From Epiperipatus broadwayi (Eukaryota; Onychophora; Udeonychophora; Euonychophora; Peripatidae), in NCBI GenBank assembly GCA_028023455.1, contig JAQFVV010006309.1:2953482-3017481 (forward strand): 64,000 nucleotides of DNA. The letters are read 5' to 3'. Below the pieces are notes generated by a model. That model searched no databases, was not told the DNA's origin, and worked only from the letters and a program-made list of their open reading frames with translations. The translations under genes were made by a program, and so were the position numbers. Below are positions 34,411 to 46,869 of the stretch, one piece after another (position 1 is the first letter of the stretch; each line of letters opens with the position of its first letter).

Positions 34411-35720
34411 TTTTAAGAATGCTTCTGATGTCATTATACTGCATTCACAGGGTATCCATGTCTCACTTTTGTACAATAAATTGGGTAAAATAGCAGCTCT
34501 CTATATAGTTAACATAGTTTCAGTAGTTAACTGCCTGTAATGAAATAACCTATCTTTTAGTTCTTAAAAGCAGCAGTAAAAGACTGAAATCTGTGTTATA
34601 CCTCTGCACTTATATCCACCTTTCTATTTGTTAACATTCTCAATTTAATAACCACCAAAGCTAAAAATTGTTCAGTGTCATCACTACTAAATGAAAGCAC
34701 TTTTTTATGAGGAGGAATTAAGAAATTACAATATTTTAAAAAAATTGAAATATATTGATACACTTTTTTTTAACTGGAAAGAACTAAAAAAAAAAAAAAC
34801 TTATTATTGAAATGTAGAATACTGCTAAAGTAAATGAAAAATGGTTATATGCTGTTTTTAAAAACTGTCATTGTATGAAAAGTAAAGAGAATGTTAGAAA
34901 AGAGTAGCAAATTTGATGTTTATTAATTCAAATGTTTCAATAAAAGATTAATTACTATGGTTCATCTATATCTTCATATTTATTAATTGATCCATCTACC
35001 TATTCCCGCTCCAGCCATCTCCATTAACTATATTTTTATGCAAAATATAATATCTTAAAATATTGCTATTAATGTAATATTTCTAAATAAATATTACAAA
35101 TTTATATATATTCAATGTACATATAGATAAAAATTAACAGAAGAGAAACTTACTTTACTCTCTCCAAACAATGGACTAGTTAAATATTCAAATACATTTG
35201 CATAAATGAATAACAACTTATAACGGGGTTATCATTTTTAAAGCTATGAGTATGGGATCCAAAGTTACATCCTGAAAGTACTAAGATTACAAAATCTTAA
35301 ATATTAAATAACTACAGCTTCACTAATATATGTGAAAGACTGCATAACTATAATTAAAAACAATGCTTATCATAGAATGCTTTAAATATATGAGCTTGCA
35401 TGTATATTGTAAAAAATCTTTACTATACATGTTTTATCAGTCATTAAAAGTGAGATTTCATCTCATCCTTGTATAATGGACTATTAGTTTAATAAATATC
35501 AATTTCATGTTTTCACTATTGATATATTAAATTCAGTCTATATTTCCTTCAACGTTTGTATGGGTAAGCTTATAAACATTGAAATCTTAAAGATAATTGC
35601 ATATATTCTATTCTTAATCATTTACTAAACTAGTGTTATTTATTTATAATCTGAAGTTTAAATTTGAATGAATTTTTATGATATTATTATTAATTATGAA
35701 TAAACATGTTCTAAATTATA
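34411..35720. other. AT-rich non-coding, nothing recognised
   Basis: No coding or repeat signature found. Confidence 0.5.
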
Positions 35721-35724
35721 AATA

Positions 35725-35945
35725 TGGATCTAATTAGAGGGGTTTGAACTTTCAGTCTAGTCATCCTGCACTGCATCTCAAGCAGCAATACACATGATTA
35801 CACACATGCAAAATAGATACATGATCTCCAATATACATATTTCATGCAGAGCCAGCACTCATCATTTGATCCAAATCATAATCTCCCATATATATGTATA
35901 ATCAGTGCTCAATTTATGTTAAAATAGCAAATTTCTCAAGCTTTA
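35725..35945 (-). mobile_element. Family B element, left member of an inverted pair
   Basis: Plus-strand start GAGGGGTTTGAACTTTCAG is the complement of the tRNA-like end; the ribozyme and the ATCAGTGCTCAATTTATGTT segment follow, ending at about 35945 opposite the next copy. Confidence 0.75.
35821..35879 (-). ncRNA. Hammerhead ribozyme-like motif, family B (C3 mutated)
   Basis: Outer helix ATGATTT/AGATCAT (one G.T pair), core ATGATGA (the first C lost), helix II GTGC/GCAT, GAAA, helix III ATA/TAT with loop TG, cleavage-site A, then TTGG. Confidence 0.65.
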
Positions 35946-35949
35946 AAAG

Positions 35950-36185
35950 ATAGGAATTGTTATCTTAATATAAACTGAGCACTGATTGTATTCATGTGTG
36001 GGAGATTCTGATCTGGTTCTACAGATGAATGCTGGTTCTGCATGAAATATCACGTATTGGGGATTTTTTTTTCATATGTGTATTACCATGTATGTCGATT
36101 GTTTGAGATGGAGTGGAGGATAAATAGACTGAAAAACCCTGAGTTTAAATCACTCTAATTACATATATAAGAAACATTCAGTATA
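35950..36185 (+). mobile_element. Family B element, right member of an inverted pair
   Basis: Mirror of the previous copy. The tRNA-like end is clear: GTTTGAGATGGAGTGGAGGA (A-box-like), then GAGTTTAAATC (B-box-like). The sequence after it (GAAACATTCAGTATAAG) matches the palindrome arm at 17942. Confidence 0.75.
36006..36067 (+). ncRNA. Hammerhead ribozyme-like motif, family B (decayed)
   Basis: Core ACAGATGAA, helix II ATGC/GCAT, GAAA, helix III ATATCACGTAT. The CTGATGA core is broken by two changes. Confidence 0.5.
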
Positions 36186-36955
36186 AGAAAATTATATACT
36201 GCCTTAGAATTAAATATAGATTTGTATACATTTATAAAAATAAAACTTGAAAATGATCATAAGAGGTATTGAAACATAATAGAACAACAGGATAATATAT
36301 TGTATATATAGTTATGGAAAAGAAATGGTTCATAAAATAAACTAGATTTATAAAATATAAAAAAAATTGTTTTAAATTTATATAGTGAAATTAATAGGTT
36401 ATTTTAGAAGAAGAAAAAAGAGTACATATTGAAATATTAGTTTATTTAATATTATATTTGTAATCATTTATTTCTACTTCAGCCATTTTGAAACAAAATT
36501 TTGGGTCAGGAAATAAATTATTTGATTTGATTGAACACTAAAAAGCCTTTTTTAAAAAAATGATCTAATGAATTATTATTTTTATTCTCATGTGCATGAA
36601 ATATTTTTTTAAGAAATATAAATATATATTATTTGTTAAAATAGTAGTAATCTAATTGCCCATATTCTAGCACTGCCAGTGACAGGTACAAGGAATCTTT
36701 CGTTTCCTCGCTATTGCACAGATCTAGTGTTTGCTTATGGACTAAGAAAGTTTCAAATATGAAAAATAAATGGTTTTAAAACTTGCTTTTATTTTTTCTT
36801 TAATAGGGTATTTGGTTTGTTTTTCGTATTTTCAATAATAATTTCATTTTTAAAATTATTATAAAATTACTATATAAATATATGATAAGAAAATATATTT
36901 TATATATACTTATATGGATAATAAAGTCTGTGTTATATTCATTTATTAACAAATT
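36186..36955. other. AT-rich non-coding, nothing recognised
   Basis: No features seen. Confidence 0.5.
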
Positions 36956-36959
36956 ATCA

Positions 36960-37250
36960 GATTTTCAATGATATGGACAGTTGAAGAGTTGGAGGGTGGG
37001 GAAGCCTGTCCATTAAAGTTTGAAAATTTGCTATCTTAATGTAAACTAAGCACTGATTATATATGTAAATGTAGGAGATGATGATCTGGACCAACTGATG
37101 AGTGCTGCTTCAGCATGAATATACCTATTGGAAATCATTTATAAATTCACATGTATGTGGTCATGTGTATCGATTATATAAGTTGGAGTGGATAGCTATA
37201 GAAAGCTGAAAAATCTGTGTTCAAATCCCTTTTAATTATATTACGTTCAG
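36960..37250 (+). mobile_element. Family B element, long copy
   Basis: Runs from ATTTTCAATGATATGGACAG through GCCTGTCCATTAAAGTTTG, the ribozyme and TCATGTGTATCGATTATATA to the tRNA-like end GTGTTCAAATCCC. Same unit as 33928-34291 but opposite orientation and lacking the first part. Confidence 0.75.
37081..37138 (+). ncRNA. Hammerhead ribozyme-like motif, family B (best helix II)
   Basis: Outer helix ATGATCT with AAATCAT (one mismatch), 3-nt bulge GGA, helix I CCAA/TTGG, core CTGATGA (37095-37101), helix II GTGCTG/CAGCAT with loop CTT. The GAAA has lost one A (GAA then TATACCTAT). Otherwise almost ideal. Confidence 0.75.
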
Positions 37251-37705
37251 CATAGACCATAATATACTTGTATTTAAATATAACAAATCAATTTTTTTTT
37301 AAAATCATTTCTATAAATGTGTGTGTGTTTAAGGATTATAATTAAAATTTGTATATTTTTAGTTTCTTAAAAAATATCTTAGAGGTCAGCATATCCAAGG
37401 TCTTACAAATGTATTTGTATATGCTTGTATATTTATAAAATAAATTTTTAATATAGAAAACGTTAGAGGTGCGTTCATTTTACAGCTAATTTAAAAATTA
37501 TATAATATGTAAGAAGAGCGTATTTTTTAGTTGTTAACTATCTTTTTTTTTTTTAAATGTCATTTTGTACAAGATAAGGTTGTTTTTTGTTTTTTTTTTA
37601 AGAAAAAGGCAAATAAATAATTTAAAAATTTATTTATAAAGCAATTAATTACAGTATAAATATTATTTTTAGACTTTGTCTTTTTTTTTGCTATAGTTAT
37701 AATAG

Positions 37706-37856
<151 letters not shown>

Positions 37857-38065
37857 TATAAACTTATCACGATCATTATGACAGTTTTTTATATACTTTG
37901 ATTAATATATAATATGTTAAAATTTATTTTACTAAGTTGCATATGTATGTGTGTATATATATAATATGTCAGTGACTTCCCTCTAAAATCAGATCTTATT
38001 AAATAGAGATCAATAATAAAAAAAGATTTCTATATATACCGTGTAGAGCTGCAGAAAAAAAATAA

Positions 38066-38446
38066 TTGATTAACTGTCTACTTCTATTCAGTTTTTTCTA
38101 TTCACCTAATGATCTGAAAATATTACACTTAAAAAGTAACATGAGACCATATACTGTGTGTTTATCTAATGAAACGAATATATATATAAACGAGTCAATC
38201 CATTATTGCAAGTTAAATGTAAATATTGAAATAATCAAATCTCCATTCATTTCTAATCACAAAATGCAAACATTTTATCAAACAAACAGTACATGTAAAA
38301 TATTTTCAACTATTGTTAATTTAATTAAGAGGCTGGCGCTTTCTGTTTGGCAGCAGTTAGAAATGTATATTTGTATGTGTGCGTGTGTGATGTATGTAAT
38401 GCATCTACGTTGGATGTATTACATTTTCATCACAAGTTGCTATTAA
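38066..38446 (+). other. Open frame of 126 codons, probably fortuitous
   Basis: Rich in I, N, Y, C and M, as expected from AT-rich DNA, with no known motif, signal or repeat structure. Reported only because it is long for this composition. Confidence 0.15.
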
Positions 38447-38744
38447 TTGGTGGGAAACTTTCTGATTTCTTACTGAGACCATAAAGAAATCAAGTGTGAT
38501 AAATTCTTAATATCCTGTCAGTGTGTTTTTGTTATTGCAGCTGTTTGTAAAACATTTACGACATAAAAACCAAAGCATGGTGGGCAAAAACATTTAGTTA
38601 CATTACTTATACAGAAAGTATGTCAAAAATTTGGCATAAAAAGAACAATGTAGTAATCTTAAAAGCAAATAAATCCAGCATTGATTCAAAAAATGATTGT
38701 ATCATTATTATATCTTTTCTACTTTAAGTAATCAAATTTCAGTA

Positions 38745-39245
38745 GTAGAATTTGTCCATAATGTTGCCTTTTATATATAAAATTAAAAATTATTAATTTA
38801 AAACAAAATTGAAATAGATAATTCACTATAATAAAAATATTATTTAATACATTAATCTGACTTTCATTCCTTAATAGAGTCTTTTCAAGATGTTTTTTTT
38901 TAAACAATCACATGACCAATTATTATTATTATTATTATTGGTGGTGGTGATTGTGGTGTTGCTGTTGTTTTAAGATTATTTGTAAACAAATACATGTACA
39001 TATATGTATTTTATTAATTATATTTAATGTATTTTAACAATTATATTTATTGTAAAGTAATGTAAATAATGTCCACTGGGGAAGTTGCTGTAGATTAATT
39101 GGTCATGTGATTTTGAAAAGATTTTTTTTAAGGAATTAAAGCTGGATTGATGTGTCAAATAATATTTTTATTTATAGTGAGTTGTCTATTTCAAATTTGT
39201 TTTAAATTGATTATTTTTATATTATTTTTAATTTCATATCTTTTC
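38745..39245. repeat. Foldback element, about 500 bp
   Basis: The left arm (38745-38925) mirrors the right (39097-39245): TCACATGACCAATTA with TAATTGGTCATGTGA, CTTTTCAAGATG with TTTTGAAAAGA, ATAATTCACTATAATAAAAA with ATTTTTATTTATAGTGAGTT. The loop holds (ATT)n and (GGT)n runs. Confidence 0.8.
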
Positions 39246-39554
39246 TATACACTTTTTGAAAAAAAAAATATATTAACAATGATTTTGTCAATTGTTGAGA
39301 GCGATCTGTCCATAGAATAAACTGATTTTATATAAGAAAGAGATTCTGTCTTACACCAGTTTTCTTCTTTAACACCTTACATTGAAAAACATTTTAAAAT
39401 ATATTAAATACTAGCATTGTCTTTTTGATTTAATCTACGCTTATGGCTCTCTTTGAAAAAGTAGTCTAAAATTTTATAAAATTTTTAAATGCAGGAACAC
39501 TATTCTCCAGCAGATATATTCAAATGATATCATAATAAATACAAAATTAAACCA
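39246..39554. other. AT-rich non-coding, nothing recognised
   Basis: No features seen. Confidence 0.5.
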
Positions 39555-39765
39555 TCCAACATCACATGATCACCATTCTTTTTGCTTTTTTACTGCATTC
39601 ATTGATTACTTTGAGTTGCACTGAGTGGTGCTATTGTATGGAGAGTTTTGCCTCTATGTAGATACAAAATTCTCAGAACTGCCACAGATTTCAGTTGTTT
39701 CACTGACTTTATTTAATATATTCATCAGTGATGTCTCAAATGCAGGAAATCTATACTGACCATAT
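39555..39765. mobile_element. Family C variant, single arm
   Basis: Contains the conserved TCACATGATCACCAT start, CATTGATTACTTTGAGTTGC, and GTATGGAGAGTTTTGCCTC. The rest (minus strand GAGGCAAAACTCTCCATAC, then GGCAGTTCTGAGAATTTTG and CACTGATGAATAT) differs from the ribozyme copies; no convincing ribozyme here. Confidence 0.65.
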
Positions 39766-39769
39766 TGCT

Positions 39770-41390
39770 TTGACTTTTGAAAAAAATATCTTTTCCTGAA
39801 GTAGATAACGATGCAAAAGATAGGAAATATTTTTTAAAAATTGGGATTTTTTCTTTCTAATTTAATGAAGCCAATATGTTCATTGTTTCATACAATGAAC
39901 AGAGAATTATCCTGTGATCTGAATACAATCTTTTTCAGTAATAGACTGAATTAGTATCCTATGATATTTTAGAAATAATCATATACTATAACCTAATTTC
40001 ATTTCCTCATTTAACTAAGGTTAAATCAAAATTAATTTCTAAAAATAACCCTATTGGAAATCTGGCTGGTATTACTTGGGGTTGTAATATAAAAATATTT
40101 TGCAAATAACTTTTTCAGTATTAGCATATTCTATTAATGAATGTTATGCCCCTGTTTAAAGAAAAAGTTGCCACACTAAACTTTTAAATACTCAATTAGA
40201 TATTACTATGATACAGACACCTTCAATTATAATCCTTAGCAGTAGCTTTTACTTCTTTTTACACATTCTTCTATCAGATATAAGAAGAAAAATTGTTTCA
40301 CTGAAAATATCTCAATTTATAGTTTTACTATCAAAGACTTGGCTCAATTCAATATCATGGATGTTCAACCAAGAATCTGCAATCAAAAGAATTATGATGC
40401 AAAAAATGGAATTCTTATGAAATTCCAAACAAATTTCATATTCCAGTTCCAATGATTAAATTAATTGGACTTTATCTTCCTTAAAACAATTGGAATCTTA
40501 TCAACATATTCATGGTAACTTATGGTCTTGCCCTCATCTGCTTCTAACCTGCAGTGATAGAATAAGTGATTTAATAAAGCCATTAGTGAAACTTTATCCT
40601 GGTTCTCTAAATGGATATGTGATAGATTTTTTATATACATTTATAATCATGCTAATTATAAAATTTTTATAGTCCAATGTCTCAAGTTGGCAATTTTAAG
40701 AAAGTAATGCAAAGAATATCCATTTGAATAATATCATTATTTACATTACAAATTATTTATAAACATATAAAGATGGCATGAATGTGACATTATCAGATTT
40801 TGTGAAATTAGAAGTAAATGTAAATCAATAAACTATAAACAGAAAGTTTGTAATACAAGATTGTAATTTACTTAATAATTAATATAGGAATTAATTATTG
40901 ATTAATGAGGTATATGATAAATTTTAATACAAAGCTGGAGAGGCAAAAGTTAATGTCTTCCATAATTATTTTTAAATGTTAACAGATTTTGATAATGACC
41001 AAACTTGAATGAATTCAATAAGAAGATAATTAATAGTCTAATAAGAACATCTCTGCAGATATCCAATGCAAAAAAAGAATCAATTCAGTGAATGTTCAGT
41101 TGAGAAAATGCAATTGATGAAGAAACAAAGGAATCAAAAACTTGAATGCTCTAAAATAGGTTTTAAAAAATATAATGTGATATATGTAAATATAACTTTG
41201 AATTGGTAAGGAAATCCATGCAAACCAAAAGTCTCTAAGGTATAATATAACAAACTAGGTATTGAAAGTTTTTTTTTTTTTTGCAATAAAAAGAAAAGAC
41301 AATGCCATTACTAAAAAGAGATGTGACATCAAGAGAAATTAAACTATCAAACCATCCTTTATATTTATACAAGCTGTTTTCCCAGAAGCA
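39770..41390. other. AT-rich non-coding; one short minus-strand open stretch
   Basis: On the minus strand about 40465-40625 is open and reads HLENQDKVSLMALLNHLFYH then LEADEGKTISYHEYVDKI, which looks less biased than random AT DNA. Too short to identify. Confidence 0.35.
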
Positions 41391-41394
41391 AAAG

Positions 41395-41650
41395 TTTCCA
41401 TTCAGTACTGCAACACAGTGCAAGCCAGAGTAATCAATGGATGGAGGAAAGTTTATGCATAAAATCCCTATCTAGTGTCTACTCATCCAATATCACCAGA
41501 CTAGTTTTTAGCTTGTGGATCTGAGATCCAAGTCTGGGGATATTAGATGAGTAGACACTAGATATGGATTTTATGCACAAACCTTTCTTTATCCATTGAT
41601 TACTCTGGCTTGCAGTGAGTGGCACTACTGTATGGAGAGTTTTGCCTCTG
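41395..41650. mobile_element. Family C inverted pair with ribozyme region deleted
   Basis: Two arms (TAATCAATGGATG, CCTATCTAGTGTCTACTCAT and their complements) meet at GGATCTGAGATCC. The ribozyme half-sequence CCAGACTAGTTTTTAGCTTG survives only in the left arm. Confidence 0.8.
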
Positions 41651-41659
41651 AGAATGTTA

Positions 41660-44600
41660 AAAATTATTACATAGTCATAAAAAAGAAAAAATGAAAATAG
41701 TTCATACAATTAAACAACTTTTAATGCTTTTAAAATTTAGTTCCATTCTATAACATATACAATCACATATGCAGGAAAATATATAGCTATTTTTGTAGCT
41801 GATCTATTTTTTTTTTTTTTTTGCAATTAATATTTGAATTGTTAAGTAATTGATGAAGTTCTATGTTAAAAGAGAAACTTCTGCTAATTAAAAAAAATGT
41901 ATATCATTTATTATAACTTAACAAGGGGGAAATGTTTACAAAACATTTTTTAATGAAAGTTGCTAATTAATATCTAATGTTTTTCCTAAAAATTCGAAAG
42001 TCATTATGCTACTGTTGATGAAAATTTGTAAACATATATAAAGGAATTTTTTAAAAAATAGTTCAGGTTATGTTCTTAATGACTTTCTATGGCTATGAAA
42101 GCTGAATACTAAAAAAGAACATGCTTTTTTGAATTGTACTTCTAATAAAGATTTTTGAAAATTCTATGGACAGCAAGAAAAATAAACAAGGTTCAATTCT
42201 AAATTTGTAACTTGAAATACAAATGACAAGGAAAATTTAATTTATTAAAATATATGTAATACTTAGAAAGATTGTTGGAGGAAAAAACAATCCATACTGA
42301 GGTAGTTAAACTTCATTACTACAACAATAAATGTGTCTTCGAGCAACATGAACCCACAAACAGAAGTAAGATATTCTGAAAGAAAATTATTCATATAATT
42401 ATCAAGCATCCATATCAACTTGACAACATCTACTAAAAGTAATAAAAATGAAAAGTAAAAATAGCCAAACTAAAGCTATTGCTGTCTTTATTCTGGTTAG
42501 ATCAATTTGTTTACTTGGGTCTCGTTTTATGTGGTAGATAAGTACCTCAGAAAACGCGCACAAAAGAAATCACACAAAAATAGACTTAACTTACCTTGAA
42601 AAATGGAGGATAGGTTCTGTCATTTTCAGAAATCACATAAAAGCAAAGCAACAAGAAAAAATTACTTTAAAATTTGCATTAAAAAAATAAGGAAATAAAG
42701 TATGACTAATAAAAAATTTCAAATATTTGAAAAAAATTAATACAAGACAAACTTTTTTTACTTTTTTTATTAACTACAGTATTTAATTTTACATTTTTCA
42801 TACATATTTTAATCATTACTGTTTGTGAACTGGTAAGAAATCAGATTCATGATGTGATGTACAACTAGTACCACTTTCAGTCTTGTGCTGTGTTAATGGT
42901 TTTCTGTTTCTATATTTAAAAAATGAGATTGCAATCAAAACAAAAAGATTATACAATATCATTAGAAAGATTATTTTCTGTTTACAAAATCAATAAAATC
43001 TTAGTTATTATTTATTTTAAAAATCTAAAAAATTATTTATTTCTGTTATATCTAACAAAATACGTTTTAAAAGTTTAAAATTTTTAAATATTTATTGCCA
43101 TGTTTTTATACGTAAGTATAAATTTATTATTATCATTACTTACTCATTAGTATAAGCAGGTTATTTACATAGAAGCTAAGATTCTAAATACAGCTTCAGG
43201 CCATATTCATGTTAACTTCTAATATGACATTATATTTTTGAGAAAAAAAAGTATTTCAAGTCAAAATAAGTTATTAATAATTTAAATTTCTTGATATCTA
43301 ATAAATATAGTGAAATATGAAAGATATTAAAAAGAAACATGAATCACATAACTTCAAAATCACATTAAAATAATCCGCAGAAAATGAGACCCAGATGTAA
43401 CTGTAACTGCTTTGTAAGTTGGTGATTTTATTATGTAAAAAATGTACTATTTTATTAGCAATTCTGACTAAGAAAATGCACAAATTCTGTTTAAACAATT
43501 AAAAAAATATCATGAATAAATATGTAATAAAAATAAATATTAATTTATGATTGTATGTTAACACATTTAGATTTGCTAAGATGAGTAAATCAATATATAT
43601 GGCAAAATTATTTTGTCCATATGATATTATGTTAGCCATTAAATGTAATTATTACTTAATAAAATGGTGATTTGACAAATTAATGATATAATTCTGCTAG
43701 AAATAATCAGATTATAGTGATATTATATATATAAGTGAATTAAAAATAAATTTATTTAGATATATGAAAAATTAATAAATGAACAAACAATCGAATCGTT
43801 ATTTACTTGAATAATCTAAAATATTCAAAAACAACAAATACTTATTTGAGCTTCGAACTTTAGCTGTTAAATCTGTCTTTCCACTACTGTCTTATGAGTG
43901 ATAAAATGAAGGTTGTGATATTTTATGATTTAAATTAGAAAAAGAATTCAGTTTAATCAATATTAGGTATTATTTGTATTTATAAGCCATTAACTATTGT
44001 AATATTTATTACTTTATTTTTCATGTAGGTACTATGTTTTGAATGATTAAGAAGATAGTTAATGATATTATTCTTATTAAAGGACTTTTTACCTTATAAT
44101 TTGGATGCAGATGTTTTCACACCAAATATTGATTGAACATGTAGATAAACATAAGAGAATTGTGGTATTAATCCCTTGTTTTGTCTGCATAAATTATTGT
44201 GCTTTTAATATATGTGTTTACAAGAAATACTTTATTAAAATATATAAAACATGAGTGCAAGATATAATCTTAAAAAATCACATATTATTTATACATTGCA
44301 GCACATGTATTTATAAGCCATGTTGCACTTTTAAACGTTATATAAAGTAACATAAACTAATTGGACATCTGAACCAATTGTAATGCTTCACCTGTAGGCC
44401 AGAATTGAAATTTGATTTTATCATTCTTTCAGATTACTAAAGATTATAGTAATCAATATATTTTTATAAAAAAATTTAAATTAAAAATTACATTTTGAAT
44501 TAATTTATTGAAAGCATCACTATAACAGAGACAAGCTATATAAGAACAATTACAATATGCTATTGAACGTAAAGTCAGATCAATATGTAGTATGTTGTGA
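41660..44600. other. AT-rich non-coding, nothing recognised
   Basis: Only short T- and A-runs. Confidence 0.5.
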
Positions 44601-44607
44601 TTTTTAC

Positions 44608-44652
44608 TCTCTGCTCCTCCCTCCCTCTTCCCTCTTCCTTTTCTTTTTCTGT
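44608..44652 (+). repeat. Polypyrimidine tract
   Basis: A near-pure C/T run (CTCCTCCCTCCCTCTTCCC and on). Could be a degraded microsatellite. Confidence 0.7.
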
Positions 44653-46185
44653 GTTAATTATAAAAGTCATCTTTATTTTTGTTACAAATTTGACCACAGT
44701 TTTTTTCTTTTTAATTGAAATAATTATTAATTTATTAAAAAAAACATATGGAGCATACTTTTAGAACTCAACTCTTTATTCCAATTAGCTATTTTCTTTC
44801 ACAAGAATCCCTGTACATCATTTTTTTCAGGATTTCTAAATTTCTGTGTGTCCCAGTCATCACTATTGTTCTTCAACTTTCTTTAATTAAAAGACCATTA
44901 AATAATTCATTGCTAAATGTAAATTTACTTTTGATCCAACATATGATATATACAAAAAATTTGGTCCATTTATTCCAGATATATCTGTACTTCATATAAC
45001 TTAGAGGATAGTTTTTCACAAACAATTTATCCTCATAATGCATTGTTTGGAGGTATATTAATTCATCTAATGTTTTTGATGTTTCAGAAAAGTGTAGACA
45101 GCATATTGTATCTTTTTCTTTCTTGATAAAAAGAATATGTATTAAAAAAGTAATCAGGATTGATCTAAATTTTTATTTAGGAGGCATATTTTCTAATTAT
45201 GCAATTTTTAAGATGGTTTTTCTATTAATTATTATTTTTGTTTAACTTCTTTTATTGTTTTATTTTCATCAAGTTTTATATAGGATTAACATATCCTTTT
45301 ATTTAGTTATAAAGGTGCTAGGAGAAGGGATCATTGCTTTCTTTATAGAATTAATAAACATAAAAATATTAAGTTGCACATTAACTTTGGTACTGAAGGC
45401 AAATATATTTTCATGCATAAACAACTACCCTATGTGTGTGATCCATGGGATTAAGAATTGAGATTTAAGTTCCAAATTGAAATTAATGCTTTAGTATGTA
45501 ATTTGTTATGATAAATATGTACCTATTTCATTTGTTGCAAACTATTTCTCAAATTTAGTGCCATTTTATGTCAGATTATGTGTGGAATGATAATATGTTA
45601 CTGAATAATCACATACAAGAAACTAACATTATAAACGTGATAAAACAAATGTTTTCATATATATGTGTGTGTGCATGCGTGTGTGCGCGCACCTTTGGAT
45701 AGAAGTTTTATTAAGAACTCTATATATATGGTTGAAAACTTTGTTAGATTGTATGTCCGATCTGCATTCAATTGCTTTTTACTGAAACATTGGTTTTCTC
45801 TATTTCACTAGTATATTTTGAAATTGTTTAGAAACTTTCAAATGCAAATATATAATACTAATTTTTTCATCCTCAGCTATTTATTATTTTATTTTCATAC
45901 GATTAATATTTGTCTATGGGATAAGGAAGTTTCAAAATGCATGATGGAAAAATATAGCAAAGCATTTTTTTTTCAAACAGATTTAAATGCAGGTGAAGAC
46001 ATATATAAAGAGTTTCCCATTTAAAATTTGTATGCAAATGTTGCCTATTTATAAATATATTTAATAAATATATATACAGTAAAAGTCTATGTCAAATATA
46101 AATCTAGAAGTTTAGATTATTCAGCATTCTTATATATATAAATTTCATTGTTAATTATCTGACATTTACAAATATATATCAGGGA
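44653..46185. other. AT-rich non-coding; TG/CG dinucleotide run
   Basis: TGTGTGTGTGCATGCGTGTG with CGCGC at about 45663-45690. Otherwise nothing recognised. Confidence 0.5.
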
Positions 46186-46189
46186 TTGT

Positions 46190-46310
46190 AGTGCCTCTAC
46201 AACCATCTTTCTACCTTTTCTCACTCTGTGGATGACTTGTGTGACCAAGTCGAAACGTCAGTATATTAATATTAAAAGTTTTTAACACGGATGAACCCGC
46301 AAAATATGTT
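46190..46310 (+). repeat. Retroelement 3'-end-like fragment with degenerate hammerhead-like hairpin
   Basis: GGATGA, then the stem GACTTG/CAAGTC (46234-46239 and 46246-46251), then GAAACGTC. The order GATGA-hairpin-GAAACGTC resembles short-helix-III hammerheads, but the CTGATGA core is not intact and helix I is at most ACT/AGT. Confidence 0.35.
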
Positions 46311-46317
46311 ATATATA

Positions 46318-46392
46318 TATCCTGCACAGTTGGAAAAGCACTTGATTTGGGATCAGGAAGTCACAGGATTGATTCTGGCAATCAAACTTCTT
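46318..46392 (+). mobile_element. tRNA-Pro-like sequence (tRNA-derived SINE or tRNA pseudogene)
   Basis: A-box-like TGCACAGTTGGAAAAGCAC, anticodon arm CTTGATTTGGGATCAGG (loop centre TGG, proline) and B-box-like GGATTGATTCTGG. Acceptor ends do not pair well. Confidence 0.6.
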
Positions 46393-46869
46393 ATATATTC
46401 TAAATAATAAAGCCATATCTTTTTTATACTTGTCTTAGTAAAAATACATACATTTGTCTATATAGATTATTTATGTATTTTCTCTTTATTTCTGGTTCTT
46501 TTTTTTATTAACAGAATCTTTAAATTTCTTTAGAATAAAATGAAATAATCCTTAAACCTATTTAAATCCCAGTATGAAAATAAAATAAACTTTTAGAAAG
46601 TTTTTAAAACAAATTTTAAGTTTGGAGGTTCTTAAATCTTTAATTGTTTGGAAAAGGTTAATATCAGAAAGGAAAGTTTATGTTAAAAACCGTCTTTAAA
46701 TATAAAACAAGAAAAAAAAGAATAGAGACGCAAGCCGGTTCCCTCATATAAAGGGTTGGAATTATAGGATGTGGGTGGGGGTTGCTTCTCGAAGAAGGGA
46801 AACAAGGATAAACAAGAATAAATAAACATTCCTTGGGGGATTTCAAGGTAAGGGTTTAAATGCTTTTTG

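Noticed and set aside
38066-38446. 126-codon open frame as a real gene
   Set aside because: Composition typical of AT-rich chance frames, no motif, no neighbouring exon signal that I can support.
38750-39240. Hammerhead or tRNA boxes in the 38.7-kb foldback
   Set aside because: Neither CTGANGA nor an A/B box pair is present in its arms.
39690-39760. CACTGATGA...GTCAGTGAAAC on the minus strand as another hammerhead
   Set aside because: No acceptable helix II, no UH cleavage base followed by a helix I partner; CACTGA/TCAGTG pairing competes with the core.
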